From the NCBI GenBank assembly GCA_937915765.1, contig CALGHE010000041.1:1-10860 (forward strand): a stretch of DNA of 10,860 nucleotides, read 5' to 3'. Positions within the stretch are counted from its first letter, which is position 1; each line of letters begins with the position of its first letter. Positions 7,088 to 10,860 of the stretch are shown piece after piece. The translations under genes were made by a program, and so were the position numbers. The DNA is from an uncultured Bacteroidales bacterium (GTDB lineage Bacteria; Bacteroidota; Bacteroidia; Bacteroidales; Paludibacteraceae). The notes under the pieces were generated by a model. That model saw only the letters and a list, made by a program, of their open reading frames with translations. It did not search any database and was not told the DNA's origin.

Positions 7088-7939
7088 TTATTTAGCCAGT
7101 TCCTTTAAACAAACTCTCAAAGAGTCTTCCCAATAAGGGACAGAAACACCTGCCGCTTTAATCTTCTTCTTATTCAGAACACTATATGCAGGACGTTTAG
7201 CTGGAGTTGGATATTCGCAGCTCTCTATCGGATTCAACGTGATATTGATGTTTTCCAAACGGAAGATAGCCTTCGTGAAATCATACCAACTGATAACACC
7301 TTCATTAGAGAAATGATACAAATCGAAGCCCGTAAAGCCTTTATCCAAAAGAGTCATGATAGCCACAGCCAAATCAGGAGCATAAGTAGGAGTTCCAACC
7401 TGATCAAACACAACACCAAGCTGCTCACGCTCACGTCCAAGCCTAAGCATCGTCTTTACAAAATTGTTGCCAAACTCACTGTAAAGCCAAGCCGTCCTTA
7501 TCACCAAAGCATCGCACCCACTATCCTTAACAGCCTGTTCTCCAGCCAGTTTTGTGCGACCGTAAACTCCAATAGGGTCAGTCTGAGCCTCCTCTTTCAA
7601 CGGCTCATTCGCTGTGCCGTTAAACACATAGTCCGTAGAAACATGAATCAGTTTCGCTCCTCTCTTCTTTGCAGCTTCTGCCAAATTCTTAGGTCCCGCA
7701 ACGTTGATGCTTTCTGCCAAAATCACGTCAGACTCCGCCTTGTCCACCGCCGTATAAGCCGCACAATTTATAATTGCATCAACAGACTTTTCTTCCATCA
7801 ATCTGTCCAAAAGCTCCAGATTAGTAATATCCACCTCTGGCACATCTGTAAAAAAGAAGGTATGCTGCGGATAATCAGAAGAAATCTTCTTTATCGAATT
7901 ACCAAGCTGACCATTTCCTCCCGTCACCAATATATTCAT
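7088..7939 (-). CDS. rfbD: dTDP-4-dehydrorhamnose reductase
   Basis: RfbD (RmlD) makes the last step of dTDP-L-rhamnose synthesis, reducing dTDP-4-dehydro-L-rhamnose with NAD(P)H in the cytoplasm. The 283-residue protein is a normal-length member of the short-chain dehydrogenase superfamily. Residues 1-13 hold the cofactor-binding start ILVTGGNGQLG; NCAAYTAVDKAE lies at 58-69; STDYVFNG at 101-108 carries the catalytic Thr/Asp; and YGRTK at 126-130 is the YxxxK pair. RTAWLYSEFGNNFV (148-161) and VGTPTYAPDLA (181-191) are further family marks. It is the last gene of rfbA-rfbC-rfbD, starting 20 bp after the rfbC stop, and is followed by a strong terminator. Confidence 0.96.
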   Translation of the reverse strand: MNILVTGGNGQLGNSIKKISSDYPQHTFFFTDVPEVDITNLELLDRLMEEKSVDAIINCAAYTAVDKAESDVILAESINVAGPKNLAEAAKKRGAKLIHVSTDYVFNGTANEPLKEEAQTDPIGVYGRTKLAGEQAVKDSGCDALVIRTAWLYSEFGNNFVKTMLRLGREREQLGVVFDQVGTPTYAPDLAVAIMTLLDKGFTGFDLYHFSNEGVISWYDFTKAIFRLENINITLNPIESCEYPTPAKRPAYSVLNKKKIKAAGVSVPYWEDSLRVCLKELAK

Positions 7940-7959
7940 ACTGCAAAAAAATTAATCAA

Positions 7960-8508
7960 TTATTCAAAAACAACAGCATCTGCAAGCTTCGGCAATTTGC
8001 AGTCCTTTTCAGAAAGCAACACTTTGTCAGCCTCAATATCCCACTTTATACCGATTTGCGGGTCATTGTATATGATTCCGGCGTCAGCCTGCGGAGCGTA
8101 CACATTATCCACCTTGTAAGTAAATACAGCCTCCTCGCTCAGCACCAGAAAGCCATGAGCGAAACCACGCGGAATAAACAGCTGACGTTTGTTCTCCTCG
8201 CTCAACTCGACAGCCACATACTGTCCGAACGTTTCAGAACTCTTACGCAAATCAACCGCCACATCAATAACCTTGCCTTTAATCACACGCACAAGCTTAG
8301 CCTGCGAAAACTCGCCCTTCTGATAATGCAAACCACGAAGCACACCATAAGAAGACTTAGACTCATTGTCCTGAATAAAATCAACTTTTCCCACATGCTT
8401 TTCAAACTCATCTTTTTTAAACGCCTCAAAAAAATAGCCGCGCGCATCGTTAAAAACCTTAGGTTCAATAACCCAAACACCCTTTATTTTCTGTTCTATA
8501 AAATTCAT
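7960..8508 (-). CDS. rfbC: dTDP-4-dehydrorhamnose 3,5-epimerase
   Basis: RfbC (RmlC) inverts C3 and C5 of dTDP-4-dehydro-6-deoxy-D-glucose to give dTDP-4-dehydro-L-rhamnose. The protein is a 182-residue cupin of usual length. DARGYFFE is at 21-28; GVLRGLHYQ at 55-63 carries the catalytic base H61; K71 lies in the following strand; RGFAHGFLVLSE is at 114-125; YKVDN at 131-135 includes the likely active-site tyrosine Y131; and D169 fits the aspartate that pairs with the histidine. All expected catalytic residues seem present, which favours true 3,5-epimerase over the 3-epimerase relatives that serve other sugars. It starts 8 bp after the rfbA stop, so the two are probably co-transcribed. Confidence 0.96.
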   Translation of the reverse strand: MNFIEQKIKGVWVIEPKVFNDARGYFFEAFKKDEFEKHVGKVDFIQDNESKSSYGVLRGLHYQKGEFSQAKLVRVIKGKVIDVAVDLRKSSETFGQYVAVELSEENKRQLFIPRGFAHGFLVLSEEAVFTYKVDNVYAPQADAGIIYNDPQIGIKWDIEADKVLLSEKDCKLPKLADAVVFE

Positions 8509-8516
8509 ACTACAAA

Positions 8517-9386
8517 TTATTTAGCATCCAACAAAGACAATATGTACTGACCATACAAAGTAACCTTGGAACGTTCGCCCAACGCACGCAACTGCTCGTC
8601 GTCAATCCATTTGTTACGCCAAGCAATCTCCTCTATGCAAGCAATATAATAACCTTGTCTTTTCTGGATAGTCTCCACAAAATTACCAGCTTCAAGAAGA
8701 GAGTCGCAATTGCCTGTGTCAAGCCACGCGAAACCGCGTCCAAAAAGCTTCACATTAAGTTTGCCCTCTTCAAGATACATTTTGTTCAAGTCTGTTATTT
8801 CATATTCACCACGAGCCGAAGGCTTCAGAACCCTTGCCTTTTCCGTAACCGTCTTATCATAAAAATACAAGCCAGGGACTGCGTAATTAGATTTGGGCAC
8901 TTTAGGCTTTTCTTCCAACGAAATAACCTTTCCGTTCTCATCAAACTCCACCACGCCATACGCTGTAGGGTCCTTAACGTAATAGCCAAAGATTGAAGCT
9001 CCGTCTTCAACCGCAGCAGCAGCTTTCAGCATTGCAGAGAAATTCTGCCCATGGAACAGATTGTCGCCCAAGATAAGGCAGCCAGCCTCCCCGTTAAGAA
9101 AATCAGCACCAAGCACAAAAGCCTGCGCCAAGCCGTTCGGCTTCTCCTGCACCACATACTCAAACTTCATGCCCAAATCCTCGCCAGAGCCGAGCAGCTG
9201 CTCAAACATCGGCAAGTCTCTTGGAGTAGATATTATCAACACTTCACGGATACCGGCCAGCATCAATGTGGATAGCGGATAATATATCATAGGTTTGTCA
9301 TAAACAGGCATTATCTGCTTAGAGATAGCCTTAGACAACGGATAAAGCCTTGTGGCGCTTCCTCCTGCCAAAATTATACCTTTCAT
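8517..9386 (-). CDS. rfbA: Glucose-1-phosphate thymidylyltransferase
   Basis: RfbA (RmlA) joins glucose-1-phosphate and dTTP into dTDP-glucose, the first and feedback-controlled step of dTDP-rhamnose synthesis. From the chosen start the protein has 289 residues, the standard length. It begins MKGIILAGGSATRLYPLS, with the nucleotide-binding GGSATRLYP at 8-16 and K23-Q24 of SKQIMPVYDKP nearby; EKPNGLAQAF is at 81-90, LGDN at 106-109, LEEKP at 157-161, GEYEITDL at 193-200 and WLDTG at 221-225. The usual Gly in GGSGTRL is Ala here, a variant I believe occurs in the family. The open frame runs 24 codons further upstream to an ATG at 9458, but that part crosses a hairpin and does not resemble any RmlA N-terminus, so 9386 is chosen. 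Confidence 0.96.
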   Translation of the reverse strand: MKGIILAGGSATRLYPLSKAISKQIMPVYDKPMIYYPLSTLMLAGIREVLIISTPRDLPMFEQLLGSGEDLGMKFEYVVQEKPNGLAQAFVLGADFLNGEAGCLILGDNLFHGQNFSAMLKAAAAVEDGASIFGYYVKDPTAYGVVEFDENGKVISLEEKPKVPKSNYAVPGLYFYDKTVTEKARVLKPSARGEYEITDLNKMYLEEGKLNVKLFGRGFAWLDTGNCDSLLEAGNFVETIQKRQGYYIACIEEIAWRNKWIDDEQLRALGERSKVTLYGQYILSLLDAK

Positions 9387-9403
9387 TACTTTTCCAATAA
9401 GAA

Positions 9404-9436
9404 CAAAGCCAAGGTTTGCAGACATACGCCCGCAAA
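9404..9436 (-). promoter_or_regulatory. Weak candidate promoter for rfbACD
   Basis: On the - strand TGGCTTTG (9411 to 9404) matches the TAnnTTTG element at all but one base, and TTTG (9436 to 9433) lies 21 bp upstream as a possible -33 element. Transcription would start close to the rfbA ATG, leaving a very short leader. The match is imperfect and overlaps a hairpin, so rfbACD could instead be read through from the thioredoxin-fold gene. Confidence 0.25.
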
Positions 9437-9438
9437 CC
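9413..9438 (-). terminator. Hairpin between the thioredoxin-fold gene and rfbA
   Basis: GGTTTGC (9413-9419) pairs with GCAAACC (9432-9438), a 7-bp stem with a 12-nt loop. On the - strand it is followed by TTGGCTTTGTTCTT, which is T-rich but interrupted. It lies 26 bp after the stop of the thioredoxin-fold gene, so it could be a weak or partial terminator separating that gene from rfbA. Confidence 0.5.
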
Positions 9439-9464
9439 TCAACTTTGAGAAATTTCAACTAAAT

Positions 9465-9962
9465 TTATTTTTTCAAAAGCACCTTCTGGATAGCGTTATC
9501 CAATTCAGCTTCAGGAAGAGCTCCTCTGTTAGCCTGCGGCTCGCCATTCATAGGGATGAACACAAGCAACGGAATGCTGGACGCTCCGGCCCATCTTGCC
9601 AAATCCCTCTCTTTGTCAACATCTATCTTGTAGATAACAATTTCATCCTTATATTTCTTTGCAAGATTATCCAGAAACGGAGATATTGCCCTACAAGGCC
9701 CGCACCACTGCGCATAGAAGTCCAATATGCAAGGCTTGCTGCCAAGATACTTCCAAGCGCCACCTTTGTCAAGGTCATAAACATTTTTCACAAATTCCGC
9801 CTTTGTTATATGTCTAACCTTTCCATAATTGGCATCCTGAGCCTTTTTTACTGTCTTAGTTGTCTTTGTCTTAGACTTATTCTGAGCGTAACCGCAACTA
9901 CAAACAGAGCCAGCCAAAAGCATTGACAAACACATCAAACCTATTTTTAAAATTCTATTCAT
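9465..9962 (-). CDS. Exported thioredoxin-fold protein
   Basis: This 165-residue protein starts with a secretion signal: basic MNRILK, a hydrophobic core at about 7-17, then SVCSCGYAQ. Cys21 or Cys23 could be lipidated, but neither is preceded by a standard lipobox, so cleavage by signal peptidase I after the Ala of GYA is the alternative. A basic linker rich in Lys and Thr (29-41) leads to a thioredoxin domain (about 50-165) with the redox motif WCGPC at 86-90, the KIDVDKE strand at 112-118 and the cis-proline in SIP at 129-131. It should act as a thiol-disulfide oxidoreductase outside the cytoplasmic membrane; direction (reducing or oxidising) and partners cannot be told from sequence. The buried Asp of cytoplasmic thioredoxins corresponds to D81. 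It lies upstream of rfbA on the same strand, but a link in function is not implied. Confidence 0.9.
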   Translation of the reverse strand: MNRILKIGLMCLSMLLAGSVCSCGYAQNKSKTKTTKTVKKAQDANYGKVRHITKAEFVKNVYDLDKGGAWKYLGSKPCILDFYAQWCGPCRAISPFLDNLAKKYKDEIVIYKIDVDKERDLARWAGASSIPLLVFIPMNGEPQANRGALPEAELDNAIQKVLLKK

Positions 9963-9996
9963 AACTAAATATTTTTAACTATTTATAAAGTGAGCC

Positions 9997-10047
9997 AAAA
10001 CTCGTAAAAACCAACGTCCAAAAATAAGCAAGAAAACTCATAAAAAC
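9997..10047. repeat. Spaced direct repeat upstream of the thioredoxin-fold gene
   Basis: AAAACTCGTAAAAAC (9997-10011) recurs as AAAACTCATAAAAAC (10033-10047), 14 of 15 bases alike and 36 bp apart start to start. Both lie in the 127-bp gap between the PspC gene and the thioredoxin-fold gene. The same gap shows neither a clear TAnnTTTG promoter nor a terminator hairpin. The repeat might be paired binding sites or just A-rich drift. Confidence 0.4.
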
Positions 10048-10089
10048 AACCCAAAGCTCCTACTTTATTTTTCAGACCTCAAAAATAGT

Positions 10090-10722
10090 TTATATTGTTG
10101 AAATATCAATATCCATTCCATTAAAATATTCAACAAAACTACCTATTGAACTCACGACCATAAAAACAGCCGCCACCCAAACTATAAGCAGAAACCATTT
10201 CAACGTACTGTCATATTTATTGAAACTCTTGTTCAAGATCAAAATGAGAACTGCTACCGGTAAAAATAGTACAACAATCGTGCCAAACAGCAACAAAAAC
10301 ACATTGCTCCAAAAATCCGGCATTGTATTGTATTGAATATCAAACAATTCCCTTACAAAAACAAACGCACCTCCTGCAAATAACAAAAAGCACAGCAGCA
10401 AAAGCAAGCACAAGCCCGCTCCTGATATTAGTAATATTTTCGTCCACGGAACTATCTTTCTTTCATCCTGCTTAACGGAGTCAGCCTCTTCATCCGAAAT
10501 CTCGACGACCTCCAGACCTTTATTCTCTGGCATAAAAAGCCAAGCCAGGACATACAAGAAAGCCATCAAAGGCAACTGAAACAGAACCAAAGAAATGACA
10601 ACTACAATTATTCTGAGCAACGCAGAATCTATACCTAAGTGCTTAGACAGACCGCCAAGCACCCCGCCCAAAAATTTGTCGGTACGAGACCTAAACAATG
10701 TGTTATTACTGTTATTATCCAT
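10090..10722 (-). CDS. PspC-domain membrane protein
   Basis: Residues 8-66 form a PspC domain: LFRSRTDKFLGGVLGGLSKH, a helix-rich stretch with IDSALLRIIVVVISL, and the closing YVLAWLFMPE at 57-66. In Proteobacteria PspC is an inner-membrane sensor of envelope stress that works with PspA and PspB; the domain is widespread in Bacteroidota without a full psp operon. After an acidic linker (about 71-88, EISDEEADSVKQDE) come three more membrane helices at about 94-124, 138-165 and 174-193, giving 210 residues in all, longer than the roughly 120 of E. coli PspC. No PspA or PspF gene is in view. A different gene ends 84 bp upstream on the same strand, so they may share a transcript. The domain call is firm; the physiological role is inferred. 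Confidence 0.88.
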   Translation of the reverse strand: MDNNSNNTLFRSRTDKFLGGVLGGLSKHLGIDSALLRIIVVVISLVLFQLPLMAFLYVLAWLFMPENKGLEVVEISDEEADSVKQDERKIVPWTKILLISGAGLCLLLLLCFLLFAGGAFVFVRELFDIQYNTMPDFWSNVFLLLFGTIVVLFLPVAVLILILNKSFNKYDSTLKWFLLIVWVAAVFMVVSSIGSFVEYFNGMDIDISTI

Positions 10723-10806
10723 ATTTATATAACTAAATCCTATTCAGACTAAACGTGACGCATGTGCCTGCTCCTTAAAAACGCATTAAGCATGAACTCT
10801 GTTTCA

Positions 10807-10860
10807 CTATATCACCGCCTCATAAATCCTCTTTCCGTCATGCTCAACCCACTCCGGCTC
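10807..10860 (-). CDS. C-terminal end of an unknown gene
   Basis: On the - strand, from the window edge to a TAG at 10807-10809, one frame reads EPEWVEHDGKRIYEAVI, with a charged, protein-like make-up. A second frame is open almost as far, so the choice is not certain. If right, it is the tail of a gene upstream of the PspC gene on the same strand. In Bacteroidota PspC genes often follow a PadR-type regulator, but these 17 residues are too few to test that. Confidence 0.4.
   Translation of the reverse strand, partial: EPEWVEHDGKRIYEAVI

Noticed and set aside
7313..8119. 268-codon + strand frame antisense to rfbD and rfbC
   Set aside because: It runs across two well-identified genes and the gap between them, is rich in Ser, Arg, His and Ile, and shows no domain.
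9387..9458. 24-codon upstream extension of rfbA
   Set aside because: The extra residues precede the canonical MKGIILAGG start and cross a hairpin; known RmlA proteins begin at the Met encoded at 9386.

Overview
This window looks like chromosomal DNA from a member of the Bacteroidota, probably order Bacteroidales. Three things point there. A perfect TAnnTTTG -7 element (with a TTG at -33) precedes pnp. The ribosome-binding regions are A/T-rich with no clear Shine-Dalgarno sequence. The best-fitting protein matches I can recall (PurB, an MsbA-like exporter, a thioredoxin-fold envelope protein, a PspC-domain protein) are of that kind. This is reading by eye; no database search was possible, and genus is not resolved.

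Layout. Bases 1-267 hold the 3' end of an M23 (LytM-type) peptidase gene on the + strand, closed by a strong terminator. A convergent gap with two further hairpins follows. On the - strand come an MsbA-like ABC exporter (615-2441) and, upstream of it in transcription, purB (2513-3856), with a hairpin terminator between them. A divergent promoter region of about 245 bp separates purB from pnp (4102-6282, + strand) and also contains a possible 49-codon small ORF. After the pnp terminator lies an orphan two-helix membrane protein (6417-6929, +). The rest is read from the - strand. In transcription order it holds the end of an unknown gene (10807-10860), a PspC-domain membrane protein (10090-10722), an exported thioredoxin-fold protein (9465-9962), and the dTDP-L-rhamnose genes rfbA, rfbC and rfbD (9386 down to 7088), which end at a strong terminator.

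How the genes work together. RfbA activates glucose-1-phosphate to dTDP-glucose, and RfbC and RfbD perform the last two steps to dTDP-L-rhamnose, a donor for O-antigen or capsule. The 4,6-dehydratase RfbB (RmlB) that acts between RfbA and RfbC is not in this window. The exporter, the M23 peptidase, the thioredoxin-fold protein and the PspC protein all belong to the cell envelope. PurB (purine synthesis) and PNPase (RNA decay) are housekeeping enzymes.

I see no mobile element, CRISPR array, tRNA, rRNA or phage gene. Most of the window is ordinary core genome. The points worth a second look are modest: the small ORF upstream of purB, a codon-choice shift inside pnp, the orphan membrane protein, a spaced direct repeat upstream of the thioredoxin-fold gene, and the missing rfbB.
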